Below are positions 36,891 to 46,830 of a stretch of DNA of 64,000 bases, in pieces. The DNA is taken from positions 13,582,058-13,646,057 of the forward strand of contig OW028575.1 of assembly GCA_932294295.1 (NCBI GenBank), written 5' to 3'. The first letter of the stretch is position 1. Every line of letters starts with the position of its first letter. Made by a program: the position numbers and the translations under genes. The notes under the pieces were generated by a model, which was not told the DNA's origin, did not search any database, and was given only the letters and a program-made list of their open reading frames with translations. Origin of the DNA: Alitta virens. Its lineage: Eukaryota > Annelida > Polychaeta > Phyllodocida > Nereididae.

Positions 36891-39000
36891 GGCTACCTGT
36901 AACGATAACTTACATTGTAGGTGCTAAAAGTGGAGAACTGGGGAACCCAGGTGCTTGTTGGACATTTTTATTACAGATTGGTGGAGATTAAACTTGGAAA
37001 TGGTTTTGGTGTCGTGTTTGGGGTTTAGAAAGGGTGGCACTGTAAAGGCTTCTGGGAGAAAAAAAAAGATTAAGAAGACTGACTCAGAGTACAAGTTGCA
37101 GCGAAGCAAACAACTTTTTGAGCAGGTGATAAATTTCACCCAAACTCATTACCAGAAGTTAGTCCTGTGACCTTTAGTAGTAGTCATTGCTTTGGTTTTT
37201 CCTGCTTACACCATTGGTGCTGCTTTTGTAAGGTCACCACTGTGGAGTAGTAAATCAGGGCAAATAGGGAAGGATAACCAAGGGCTGTTGGTTGCGAAGG
37301 ACATCTTCATTGGATAAAGAAAATGAGACAATGAACATTTTATTTTCATATATATAAAAAAGAAAACTTATGGGATGGATGTATCATTTTAATCGAACTG
37401 CTATTCCAATGTTTCGATGACAATGAATAATCCCAAAATTCGAATTATTGTTTTCCCAGTACATTGCAGAAACATATTTGTTGTGTCACTTTCACAGGGA
37501 GGCTCAACAGCACGCGGAAGGCCTTAACTTAAGATCAGTCTGGCAGAGTTGGCCTAACCCCGCTCAATACAAGGTCACAATAGATATTTGGCAATAGGCA
37601 ACCACATTGATGGCACTGGTTTGAGCTGTTATTCTCCTGTGGGTAACCTCGTGTTAAAAGGTAAATACTCCCAAGGGAGTTGAGCTTGGAAATGGATAAT
37701 GTCAAACATTTACATTTTTGAAACACTATCTTGTATTCTCAGTCTAAGCCTTGTTTAGCCTGAGTTTCTGTGGGACAATCTGGTATGTTGGTTTACCACA
37801 CTTGTGTCTTTGGGGACACCATCCAAACAGAGGTCATGGGCCACGTGCGTCGCTGTGGAGTTAAGTAAACCAGTTCATCGAATTATGCCATCGAGTTATG
37901 CTTGGTGGCCAAAGCAGCAGGACAATGTGTGTACCCCAATGAACAATTAATATGCTTCAGGGATCCCATGTGATGAGTTCATGAACAAGCAATGGCCTGC
38001 GTGTTTGCCTTCATATACAAACGCCTGAAATGCTAAACATGTGACAATAACTTGATTTACTTGTGACAATGGTTTGATTTACTTGACAGATCTCTTTGGC
38101 TTCGTTGTATTGGACATTGCAGTGATAAATGGTCAATTAAATGAAGAATCGGATGACAACTGAATTACAATTGGTTGTGCAGTGACAAACGGTGAATGTG
38201 ATGCCCTTTATACCAAGCATTTATAGGAGACTTATTGTGGTAAAATGTTTATCTGCAGATTTTCCAACGGTCAGGGAAATGGGAATTTCTTCAAGGTCAT
38301 GGAAATTTGTTGGCGGTCATGAAATTTTGGGGCTAGTTGTGGATTAAAAAATTAAAGGGATTTTCAATTTTTGAAATATTTGAATAATCATTTAGACTTA
38401 AAAGCTATAGGACCTTTTTTGACTTAATTAATTTGTCTATCAGAGACGAATTAATGTTTATACCTATTTAATATGGGGATCTCCTGATTGCAGATTAGTT
38501 TCAATGTACTTACAGTAAAGTTTGAAGTCTGCCTGTGAGGAAGTTGATTGAACGACAAAAGATTACAGAATACAGGATATACAGTGTGGCTATGGATTTG
38601 GTGGTTGATGCAACATCAATTTGTTCCTTTCAAAGAAAAGGTTTAAATGTATGTTCACATTTGGCACATGACTATTGTAATTAACAGAATACGAATCCAT
38701 AGCCTCAGGGTCACTACTTCTAAAGTCCTGACCACTGCACCTCTCAGTTTCCACCACAACACAGAGTAATATACTACTTTGCACCACAAGAGAAAAATAT
38801 TGCTCTTTATTTTCACAATTCTATGAACTAGATACAACATTTTAAAAAATCGTGCAATATAGCTTGAATTTTGTAATCCATAGGACCTAATCTTCAATTT
38901 TGAGTGGATATACTTTTAGGTACTTCATTTTGTTCATTATGATTGATGCATTGTGGAACATACTCAGGACTGGCATCACACTTCTTAATGAAGACACATC
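36891..39000. other. No recognised feature
   Basis: 2.1 kb without a supported gene. The 71-codon frame at 36955-37170 has a basic stretch (GRKKKIKKTDSEYK) but no other support. Confidence 0.45.
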
Positions 39001-39446
39001 TAAAAAAGGTTTGAGGTACTATGGAGCAAAATTATGGGCGCATATCCCGAGTAACATTAGAAGCAAAGTCTCACTCAGCAGCTTCAAATCCGCTGTGACT
39101 GACTGGTTACATAATCAAAATGACATTATGAATATTAATTTTTTATAAACTACAATCTCACACAAAATGTAGAAATGACTAGTCAAATGCATTGATTTAT
39201 TAAAGAGCTGTTTGTGATAACTTGTAACAATGCTGTCTCAAAAGGTGCTGAACCTAAAATGAAGTGCTATACAGAAATGTGCTATATTTATAATATAGTT
39301 GTTAGTCCTATTAGATTTGTTTATGTATTCTTATTAGTATGTCGTACAGAAGCTTCTGCTTGGTTAGTGTATTTTGTCTTGAACAATATATATGATTCCG
39401 TGAATTGAAACGACAATAAATAAAATTTTACTACTACTACTACTAC
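39001..39446 (+). mobile_element. Second, short 3' copy of the same LINE
   Basis: Starts abruptly at TAAAAAAGGTTTGAGGTACT. It encodes the last 48 or so residues (RYYGAKLWAHIPSNIRSKVS to NDIMNINFL, stop at 39148), then the 3' UTR, ending AATAAATAAAATTTTACTAC and further TAC units. It matches the minus-strand copy closely and keeps the Leu codon where that copy has a stop. Confidence 0.85.
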
Positions 39447-39634
39447 AAACGCGTGAAACAACAGTTCCAAAGTTTCAAAGTTGTTAGTCACGTTAAATGA
39501 AGAGTGGTGCATTCCCCTGGTAAATCCCATCACTTAACTCTTTGTTTAAGCTTTTACTTGTCAGGTAATAATTGACCAACAAAGACAACATTAGACGACA
39601 AGACGTGTTGAAATACAAAGTTTTGCATTTTTAA

Positions 39635-39640
39635 TTTATT
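39635..39640 (-). terminator. Candidate polyadenylation signal of the protease
   Basis: AATAAA on the minus strand about 330 bp after the protease stop codon, in an AT-rich stretch. It is the first exact hexamer I see downstream. Such hexamers are common by chance in AT-rich DNA. Confidence 0.3.
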
Positions 39641-39969
39641 TTTGTATTAATTGAAACGTACATGTTCGACTTTGATATCACAGTAAATTATTTGTAAGTA
39701 ATATACATCAAGTTGCGTACAAGCACTAAAATGGAAAACGAATAAATTAAAAAAAATAAGAGTGACCTTGGAGGAACTATCCACTTATCCAAGGTTTGAC
39801 TGACCTATGTTTGTGATATAGTGGCCTGGGTTTGTCAGATTTAAAAAAAGGTATTTTCTGAATTATTAACATTTCGCATATCTATCAACCTCTATCAAAA
39901 GGCAGGAGGAGGCATTATGAAAATAAAACTGTCAAAAGACACATGAAACATATCGGGATGTAAACATGA

Positions 39970-40131
39970 TCATTTCTTGTTCAAATTGTTATTAATAAAT
40001 GGCATGATCTGGGTGACTCTTGTAAAAGCAGCAGGGTGGTCCCCAGGTGCTCCCAGCGCAGAGAATGAAGCGATTCCAGCCTGGACCCAAGTGTTATTCA
40101 TCATACATACCAGAGGGCCGCCCGAGTCTCC
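39970..40131 (-). CDS. Protease coding exon 6: catalytic Ser and C terminus
   Basis: The acceptor CTTGTTCCAG precedes GGAGACTCG. The 53 codons begin GDSGGPLVCMMNNTWVQAG, continue GIASFSALGAPGDHPAAF, and end INNNLNKK before TGA at 39972-39970. The S-W-G substrate strand is S-F-S here, and no cysteine stands where Cys220 normally pairs with Cys191. The last helix region (TRVTQIMPFI) is normal. Confidence 0.9.
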   Translation of the reverse strand, partial: GDSGGPLVCMMNNTWVQAGIASFSALGAPGDHPAAFTRVTQIMPFINNNLNKK

Positions 40132-43100
40132 CTGGAACAAGCAGAATTTCCAAAGTAAAGAAACTATGTCAATGGGTAATTGTGATTCATAAATCACTTC
40201 GAGGTGTGTATGGTTTGTTGTATGTAAACATTTTGGAATCAGAATTGATAACTTAACTTTGACACAAATGGTCAGGATTGTTTGCTTCAACACCTGAGAC
40301 TTACTGCCATTTCACTAACTATACATGCATACGGTTTAATCTGCTGAAGTGACTTCGTACATCCCATTTTAACCTCCAGCCAATTTCATAGGCTAGAGCC
40401 GATACTCCAGAGGACATCATGTGAATCCAGGACTCCCATTGGCTATGGCGGTCCCTCAGTCAATGGGAGGCTTGGATTCACATGACGTCCTGTAGAGTTT
40501 GGTTCCAAGTCCATAAAATCGGCTGTAATACCGTCAACAGGCGTCATGCATGCTCTTACACCAATGGACATGGTTGCATGAAAGCAGATCTCTGGTTTCA
40601 CTAGGCAGCTCAATTTGCTGTATTGCTTACACATCAACCAGGATTTCAGTGAAATTCAGTGAAATGCAGAAAGGGAGCATTCACATCCCATAATTAGTGT
40701 CCCCTGACTTTCGATTGGACAATACTTTTGTTTTGAATATAAAACACATAGAAATGGGTGGTAACTATACCCATTATTTATATTGCTAAACAGTGTGGGG
40801 CAGTACAGCACCTTCATCAATGTTTGTCTCTACCAAGAAACATAATTTTTTTAATGGGTTAGACCATGCTGAATTGCTAATGCCATATTCCCAATCATAT
40901 GTAATACTAGACATGTATGCAGGTGAGGTAAAGAAAGACGTACACTGCAGATGCCCTTATCCTGCATGCTGTAACCAGCACAGAATTTGGCAGTAGTTGT
41001 GGTTCCATAGATATTTCTGCAAGTGGAGTCAGGGGTCTTTGGAAGAATCAAAGACCTGGCATCGTCTGAGATTGGTGCACCTGAAATAAGATAATATAAG
41101 ATAAGATGATGATTTCCCCTTCTTTTTTTTTCTTTTTTTTTCTTTTTTTTTCTTTTTTTTTCAGTATCAAACATAATGTTCAGTCTCCTATCTCTATGTA
41201 AAATAAATAGTCTTGGTAGTATTGTTGTTTTTTTACAAAGGTGGGTGGACATTTAAATGTGAATTTTCTAATATAAATGGGGTCAGTCAGAGGACGTCAA
41301 GTGAATCCAGAACTCCCAGTGGCTTAGGCAGTCCCTCAGCCAATGGGAGTCATGAGCACAACATTCACACATCATTCTCTGGAGTTTAGTAACAAGTCCG
41401 TGAAATCTGCAGTAAAAATTCTCACATGATAAAAACAAAGATGAATCTCCACAACACTGACATCACTCATACCATTAATTGCAATCAAGTGGGCAAAGGA
41501 AGACGGTAAACAAAAGTACTGAAGTGGCATCCCTAGAGATACTTGCATTACTCGAATGGAGTCAACACCATTAATCTGTTCACTAGTGTTCAGTAATCAA
41601 CTACGTACCATCCTGAGTACATCCCCAGCCCTTGACAACACAAGACTGTCCATCAGCGGGCCAATCCGATCCTGTGTTAGCTGGAGGTAGCTTGACGGCA
41701 GCAATTTGGGGAACTTCGAGGTCATCTGTTGGGAATTCTTCTTCTGCCTCGATAATTGCAGCATCATATTTCCACAAAACTGGGTGACAAACAAGAGATG
41801 TGTTAATAACATACCAGCAATGCATCAAGTACTTCTTAGTAGATTAATATCAATTTACTAAGGTCACAATCAGGTTCATTTGCTATCTACAATGACTGTG
41901 CTACAGTTGTGACTAAAAGAGCCATAACTACTGAGGTTGTGTGAGGAAGATCTAGCCAAACAGCATCTGAGAACCAACAAACATTGAAACATCTACATTG
42001 GTCTGGTTCTAGACAAAAATGACCATAACATAACAGCTTGGTGGCTTTTTCTTTATGCAAGGTTATTCTGTTGTCACGGTTGTGATAGGTGACCGTATTA
42101 GTGATACGTATATTCTGTAGACAAGTTCGAAATATACCTCACGTCATAATTGGCTTCCCTTACAGCTGTACAGACTGCTTATGTCAACCATTTTCATAGG
42201 TGGTGCTTTATTTATAATAACACTGCAGTAAAGTGTCAAGTATGTTTGGCAGATTATGTAAAATGTGCACACATACCGTTGGCATTATATTCAGGATGCA
42301 CGGTAATCTTCCCAGCATGACTTGTGTAGGTAATCCAGTCTTCTCTTCCAAATAATCTTCCGAGCCAACTCTTTGGTCGATCATAGAAATGGGTCTAAAA
42401 CACAAGAGGAACAAGCTAAAATTGACAGGTCTTAACTAAATATTTGATATTATTATTGATGGACATTTGGTTCGGATGTACATAGTATCGTGCGATTGCA
42501 GTTAGGTAATAGTTGTATCCCGGGTAGGAAGGAGTTAACTAACATTTTTGTTGGGCGCCAATGGCGGAGGGGATGTTACAATATTTTACCAACTATGAGG
42601 GATATTACGGAAGCCATTTTAGGACATGAGAAAAAAAAAATTTAATTGTATAAACGATTTAGTAAATTGTATATACGAAGTACTAAATCGTATATACGAA
42701 ATACTAAATTGAATATACAATATACTATATTGAATATACGAAATACTAAATTGAATATACAATATACTAAATTGAATATACGATATACTATATTGAATAT
42801 ACAAAATACTAAATTGAATATACGATATACTATATTGAATATACGAAATACTAAATTGAATATACAATATACTAAATTGAACATACGATATACTAAATTG
42901 TATACACGAAGTACTAAATCGTATATACGAAATACTAAATTTAATATACGATATACTATATTGAATATACGAAATACTAAATTGAATATACAATATACTA
43001 AATTGAATATACGATATACTAAATTGAATATACAATATACTAAATTGTATATACGAAATACTAAATATGTGAAATACTAAATTGTATATACAAAATACTA

Positions 43101-46100
43101 AATTGAATATACGATATACTAAATCGTATATACGAAATACTAAATTGAATATACAATATACTATATTGAATATACGAAATACTAAATTGAATATACAATA
43201 TACTAAATTGAATATACGATATACTAAATTGTATATACGAAGTACTAAATCGTATATACGAAATACTAAATTGAATATACGATATACTATATTGAATATA
43301 CGAAATACTAAATTGAATATACAATATACTAAATTGAATATACGATATACTAAATTGAATATACAATATACTAAATTGTATATAGGAAATACTAAATATG
43401 TGAAATACTAAATTGTATATACAAAATACTAAATTGAATATACAATATACTAAATCGTATATACGAAATACTAAATTGAATATAAGATATACTAAATTGT
43501 ATATACGAAATACTAAATTGAATATACAATGTACTAAATTGAATATACGAAATACTAAATTGAATATACGAAATACTAAATTGTATAAACGAAATACTAA
43601 ATTGTATAAACGAAATACTAAATTGTATAAACGAAATACTTAATCGTTTAAACGAATTACTATATAGTTAAACAAATTACTAAACCGGCCATATCTTTGT
43701 TAATATTTGGTCTACAATTATGTGTGACCTATCTAAAGACTCGCCTTGGACAGTGCTATTTAATACTCTATACTGGAAAATTCTAGATACAGCACAACAG
43801 CACTCAAAGGGAATAACTTTGTTTCACAATATGACATCCTAATTACCCTTGTCCTTAAACCCAGCTCTTTCTATCAGGCCCCAGTCTTTCCTTTCCTTCC
43901 CTGTCCCTTTCCTTCCCTGTCCCTTTCCTTCCCTTCCCTCCCCCTTTATTTGAGCAATATTGGAATCTATTGGGCCCTGGTAAATTATAACCAGTCAGTG
44001 TCCATATGCTAAGGCAAGTAAAAGACCCCACCCATGGGGTAAGAGTGTAACATGGGTGGACTCCTACTCCCTCTCATCTCATCAATCAACCCTCGATAGC
44101 GGCAAGAACTTGCCTTAGAGGGCTGCATTTCCCATATCTGTCTTATCTAATTTATCTATCTGTCTATCTTTCTATCTATCTATCTATCTTGGATCCCTCC
44201 TAGATTGATGGGAAAAGTTATTTTAAAGTCCTCCTTCCTGATATCATCCATGTTCGGTCTATAATTGCAGGCTATATGTAATACTTATGCAATTTGACAA
44301 AATGCAATTAGCATGGATCAAGATATTATTAAAATGTAGCATGGTGCAATTAAAGTCAGCATCACATAGTAAACCCAACTACAGGAAATACTACTAATAA
44401 GGGAAGGGAAGGGAAGACTGGGGCCTGACTTTGTTTATTAGATAGCCCTGCCCAAGACGAGTCTCTACATAGGTTGCACATAACTGTAGACCAAATATTA
44501 ACTAAGATATAGCCAGTTTAGTATTTCGTATATACAATTTAGTATTCCGTATATACGATTTAGTATTCCGTATATACGATTTAGTATTCTGTATATACGA
44601 TTTAGTATTCCGTATATACGATTTAGTATTTCGTATATACGATTTAGTATTTCGTATATACGATTTAGTATTTCATATATACGATTTAGTATTTCGTATA
44701 TACGATTTAGTATTTCGTATATACGATTTAGTATTTTGTATATACAATTTAGTATTTCGTATATACAATTTACTAAATCGTTTATACAACTTAACTTTTT
44801 TTTTCTCATGTCCTAAAATGGCTTATAGGATATAACTTATACTCTGGACATCATGTTTTTGTATATTGCTCGATTTCTTATTACACGAACATTTTCGTTG
44901 GTTATATCCCTCTCTGGGGGCATTAATTTTGAAATATATTTGATAGTTCTTACATGAGCTTCAGTGTCACCTGCTTTAATGTGCCAATATTTAGGAGTTT
45001 TCGCGTTGTCACTTCTGAAAATTATATCAATAACAGAACATTTAGACATGGGTAGTGTGTGTATGATGTGTACTAGTGAAATGTTTAAGCCTATTGATAA
45101 AATCATGAAATTTAATAAGATCCAAACCAGTAGTGATCCCAGTCACCTAAAAGCCAAGCGACCTTATTATGTACATTTATATAAAGTAAATTCATCAATT
45201 TATCTTATAGTCTACAGGCTGGTTTATGGTATTAAAGGTCTTACAATGAAATTACAGAATATAATAATTAGATGCTCATGTGCTGAGTTTACGCAATTCT
45301 TGTTCTGACAAGCAGGCAATTCAGAAAAATTGACTAAGCTAAAAAAATATGAATCCATTTCTTTTGTATTTTTAAGAGAAGATTTCTTAAGTCTATACTC
45401 AGCCTATCGGCCACATATTTTAACCAATCTTTTTTGTTTACTAGGTAAACTAGCAAAGATTGTCCATAATTAGGTCGCTTGGCTTATAGGTGATGACACA
45501 CAGTATTATGACAAGAGAGCTTTTCAAGACACCTTTGCCACAGATGCGATGATCCTAATGGTAATATTGTCATATTTCTTATGACTAATTTTGAATGTAT
45601 TTTACAAATGGTTTCAATTTAATAGATGTCTATAAGCGGTTTTTCAATCTTTTAAATATATACACTCGATGTTTCAGAATAATTACCCATCAAAACAGTG
45701 AGCTGCAGTCAATATTTTGTTATTGCCAATCAGTACCCCTCCACAGTAATGGTACTTGTAAGATCTTGTGAGCCAACTCCAACCACTGGATGGGACTTTG
45801 CCTGAAAGGTGCACTAACCATGGCCAGTCACCTGGGGAGGTTTCAGTGCCCCCTATGACCCGCTTCACCCTGGATAAGACCTTCAGTCTCTCCGCTATGA
45901 TTACATCATCTGTGGATCATCAATGGTAAAAGTACAGGTTATAAATACAAGTTTTGTGGTTTAATGTAAACATCTTTTAGTTCTCTTGTAACCGATAGAG
46001 TGTGTGACAGTTTGTGAAATGGAAAATGCGATGAGCTCATATACCAGTTGGCTAGCATTGGAACACTTCGTTGCATCAAACAATAATGTCAGTGTACTCT

Positions 46101-46823
46101 GCAACAACTGTAGTTATAACAAGATCAAAAATGAGATTTCTGTTTTTACAGCAATAGGCACTTTGATGAAAAAAAATAAATCTAAATCATAATACAGAAA
46201 GGCCTCAGTGAGAGCTACCAGTTGGTGAATGCTCTTATTGAATTTAGACCAAGTGGAAATTTGACAAGGGGGGATTTTTCATGGAGTAAAATATCTAAAT
46301 TTAAATTTACTGGGTCACATAAAACAACTCCATTGTTCCTGTGATGTGTCACCCAGTTTAGATATTTAAAACAAAAAACATAAAATGAAATCTAAAAATT
46401 ACCTTTTGTTATTATTCAATTTTTCATACTTTTCTTACTGAATCTCATTATGTTCGTGGTATCATCTCATCAGGGATCAGAGTATGCGTTTATTTCTAAC
46501 TATTCAGTGTATTTGTTACAATGAGTAGGCAAAACTTGTTCAGTAAATGTAAATAAACAAATATTTATTTGTTAAGTGATAAATGTGATTTGCTAACATC
46601 ACGTTTCAATGCATAACGTCACATGCTATCATGCACTTTTATGAACCAGAACAGTTTCATTCGTGGCACACTGCCAGGGAAAACCCCACGAATGCAATAC
46701 AGGATATAATATAATTGCATGAATTTAGTCTAATATGTGTCACTCACCTTCTGTGGCACTTGGGAGGGCATATGATATCACAAATAAGGCAGAAAAAAGG
46801 AACACAGAAACGCTGAATTGCAT
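39970..46823 (-). CDS. Secreted S1 (chymotrypsin-fold) serine protease, six coding exons
   Basis: Trypsin/chymotrypsin-family endopeptidase made as a secreted zymogen. Coding exons in transcript order are 46823-46748, 45909-45687, 42394-42277, 41779-41609, 41080-40944 and 40131-39970, all with GT-AG borders. Visible parts are a hydrophobic signal peptide, a propeptide ending KR before VIGG (cleavage after Arg would free the new N terminus), TAAHC with the catalytic His, YDAAII with the catalytic Asp, GWG, and GDSGGP with the catalytic Ser. Cysteines match the 42-58, 136-201 and 168-182 pairs. The primary pocket reads G-I-C-S before GDSGGP, so the position equivalent to 189 is Gly. That is neither trypsin-like (Asp) nor chymotrypsin-like (Ser) and suggests small aliphatic substrates, as in neutrophil elastase. 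Total coding length is about 294 codons. Exon 2 ends in phase 2 but the homologous frame of exon 3 starts in phase 0, so as written the frame breaks there. Family assignment is firm; substrate is inferred. Confidence 0.9.
40372..40530. mobile_element. Palindromic MITE, copy A (protease intron 5)
   Basis: Both halves carry GAGGACATCATGTGAATCC/GGATTCACATGACGTCCT and CTCCCATTGGCT/CAATGGGAG, in opposite orientation. The right end runs GGTTCCAAGTCCATAAAATC then GGCTGTAA, and the left end is the diverged complement. Arms are about 70 bp and the centre is GGCGGTCCCTCAG. It lies between protease exons 5 and 6. Confidence 0.75.
40944..41080 (-). CDS. Protease coding exon 5: Cys168-Cys182 loop and base of the S1 pocket
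   Basis: The acceptor is CTTATTTCAG and the donor is TGCAGT before GTACGT. The 137 bp run from phase 1 to phase 0. It reads GAPISDDARSL, then CRNIYGTTTTAKFCAGY (Cys168 and Cys182 equivalents), then MQDKGICS, which leads straight into GDSGGP of the next exon. The phase-0 intron just before GDSGGP is a common S1 gene landmark. Confidence 0.88.
41119..41162. repeat. T8C tandem tract in protease intron 4
   Basis: Four to five units of eight T and one C, 39 bp upstream (in transcript terms) of exon 5's acceptor, so it extends the pyrimidine side on the plus strand only; on the transcript it is purine-rich. Confidence 0.9.
41280..41414. mobile_element. Palindromic MITE, copy B (protease intron 4)
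   Basis: Same family as 40372-40530: AGAGGACGTCAAGTGAATCC, AACTCCCAGTGGCT, centre AGGCAGTCCCTCAGCCAATG, then TCTCTGGAGTTTAGTAACAA and TCTGCAGTAA. The left terminal part is missing. Confidence 0.7.
41609..41779 (-). CDS. Protease coding exon 4: catalytic Asp, GWG motif
   Basis: The acceptor TTTGTCACCCAG and donor GATG before GTACGT border 171 bp, phase 1 in and phase 1 out. It encodes LWKYDAAIIEAEEEFP, whose YDAAII stands for the family's N-D-I-A-L motif and supplies catalytic Asp102. The end reads GQSCVVKGWGCTQDG, with the Cys136 equivalent and the GWG motif. The cysteine right after GWG is extra compared with vertebrate trypsin or chymotrypsin. Confidence 0.87.
42277..42394 (-). CDS. Protease coding exon 3: segment before the catalytic Asp, phase conflict at its 5' end
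   Basis: The acceptor is TGTGTTTTAG and the donor is AACG before GTATGTG. In the homologous frame it reads THFYDRPKSWLGRLFGRED, then KITVHPEYNAN, a close match to the K/I-x-V-H-P-x-Y-N segment that precedes the catalytic Asp in this family. That frame starts in phase 0 and ends in phase 1, joining exon 4 cleanly. Exon 2, however, delivers phase 2. The phase-compatible frame (starting PISMIDQRVG) is also open, but it loses the HPEYN motif and puts exon 4 out of frame. A one-base deletion, a sequence error or an unseen microexon would explain it. Confidence 0.75.
42635..43680. repeat. 21-bp minisatellite, left arm of the foldback element
   Basis: Tandem units of 21 bp starting TACTAAATTGAATATACG, with variants ending in GAAA, AATA or GATA that often alternate. 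Because 21 is a multiple of three, both strands stay open and yield spurious frames rich in YIRNTKLN or YIQFSIS. A higher-order repeat is visible: a shortened unit TAAATATGTGAAATAC occurs at 43062 and again about 331 bp later at 43393, with matching unit order around each. Confidence 0.92.
43990..44192 (+). repeat. tRNA-derived SINE, 5'-truncated, inside the foldback loop
   Basis: It shares with the 7617-7913 copy the run CAGTGTC, GCTAAGGCAAGTAAAAGA, ATGGGGTAA, GTGGACTC, CATCAATCAACCCT, then CAAGAACTTGCCTTAGAGGG, and ends in a TCTA-type tail. The tRNA-like head is missing. Confidence 0.75.
44516..44790. repeat. 21-bp minisatellite, right arm (inverted)
   Basis: About 13 units in opposite orientation to the left arm (TTTAGTATTTCGTATATACG and variants), more uniform than the left arm. 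The most common variant here corresponds to TAAATCGTATATACG, which is rarer in the left array, so the arms have homogenised separately. Confidence 0.9.
44837..45106 (-). other. Unrecognised 89-residue open frame beside the foldback element
   Basis: The frame reads MILSIGLNISLVHIIHTLPM and ends near RAIYKNMMSRV. Its composition (charged, with WHIKAGDTEAHVR and PPERDITNEN) looks more protein-like than most chance frames here, but I recognise no family. It begins inside the 45145-45491 element's left flank and lies in a protease intron on the same strand. It may be a fragment of a mobile-element gene or chance. Confidence 0.2.
45145..45491. mobile_element. Candidate 347-bp inverted-repeat element in protease intron 2
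   Basis: The left end CACCTAAAAGCCAAGCGACC and the right end, whose complement begins CACCTATAAGCCAAGCGACC, match over about 28 bp with two or three differences. The interior has no recognisable protein. Target duplications are not clear. This is a small non-autonomous DNA element by shape only. Confidence 0.5.
45687..45909 (-). CDS. Protease coding exon 2: propeptide, activation site and catalytic His
   Basis: It starts after CCACAG in phase 1 and gives a propeptide with DDVIIAERLK and then LSRVKR, followed by VIGGTETSPGDWPW. The mature N terminus is thus VIGG, with activation after Lys-Arg. Further on are YHYCGGVLIG and KILTAAHCFDG, holding the Cys42-Cys58 pair and catalytic His57. The donor is GATGG before GTAATT, leaving phase 2, the usual phase for the intron after the His motif in S1 genes. 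No other GT donor lies before the in-frame stop. Confidence 0.88.
46288..46372. repeat. Short imperfect hairpin
   Basis: TAAAATATCTAAATTTAAAT followed by ACTGGGTCACAT is mirrored by ATGTGTCACCCAG and TTTAGATATTTAAAA about 25 bp on. It lies in intron 1 of the protease. Possibly a very small MITE. Confidence 0.4.
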
Positions 46824-46830
46824 TTTCTAC
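46748..46830 (-). CDS. Protease coding exon 1: start codon and signal peptide
   Basis: The ATG is at 46823-46821. The 25 codons start MQFSVSVFLFSALFVISYA, a typical signal peptide with a short polar start, a hydrophobic core and small residues before the cleavage site. The exon ends with AAG before GTGAGTG, phase 1. Immediately 5' of the ATG, TTCTGATTTCAG followed by GTAGAAA looks like a splice acceptor, so the exon probably begins at 46830 and is joined to an upstream untranslated exon. Phase 1 fits the next exon exactly. Confidence 0.8.

Larger units (their letters stand above)
42611..44824. mobile_element. Foldback-type element with satellite arms (in protease intron 2)
   Basis: A 2.2-kb inverted-repeat structure. 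It begins AAGCCATTTTAGGACATGAG and ends with the exact reverse complement of those 20 bases. Each arm then has an A/T run, tandem 21-bp units (about 48 in the left arm at 42635-43680, about 13 in the right at 44516-44790), and a unique inner arm. The inner arms also pair: 43677-43755 mirrors 44440-44527 around a TTAATATTTGGTCTACA core, and a CAGGCCCCAGTCTT stretch at 43877 has its complement near 44420. The loop holds a SINE. No transposase is visible, so it is non-autonomous. The layout matches Foldback-type DNA elements. It lies in the intron between the His exon and the next protease exon. A terminal fragment of a second copy is at 10292-10377. Confidence 0.8.

Noticed and set aside
40851..41252. 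133-codon minus-strand frame
   Set aside because: Only its middle (protease exon 5) is real; the rest reads through the donor and through the T8C tract.
42208..42414. Minus-strand frame starting MFLLCFRPISM across protease exon 3
   Set aside because: It is phase-compatible with exon 2, but it lacks the KITVHPEYNAN homology and would put the catalytic Asp exon out of frame.
42619..43643. Long open frames of 76-144 codons on both strands
   Set aside because: They are translations of the 21-bp satellite (a multiple of three), equally open on both strands, with no complexity beyond the repeat.
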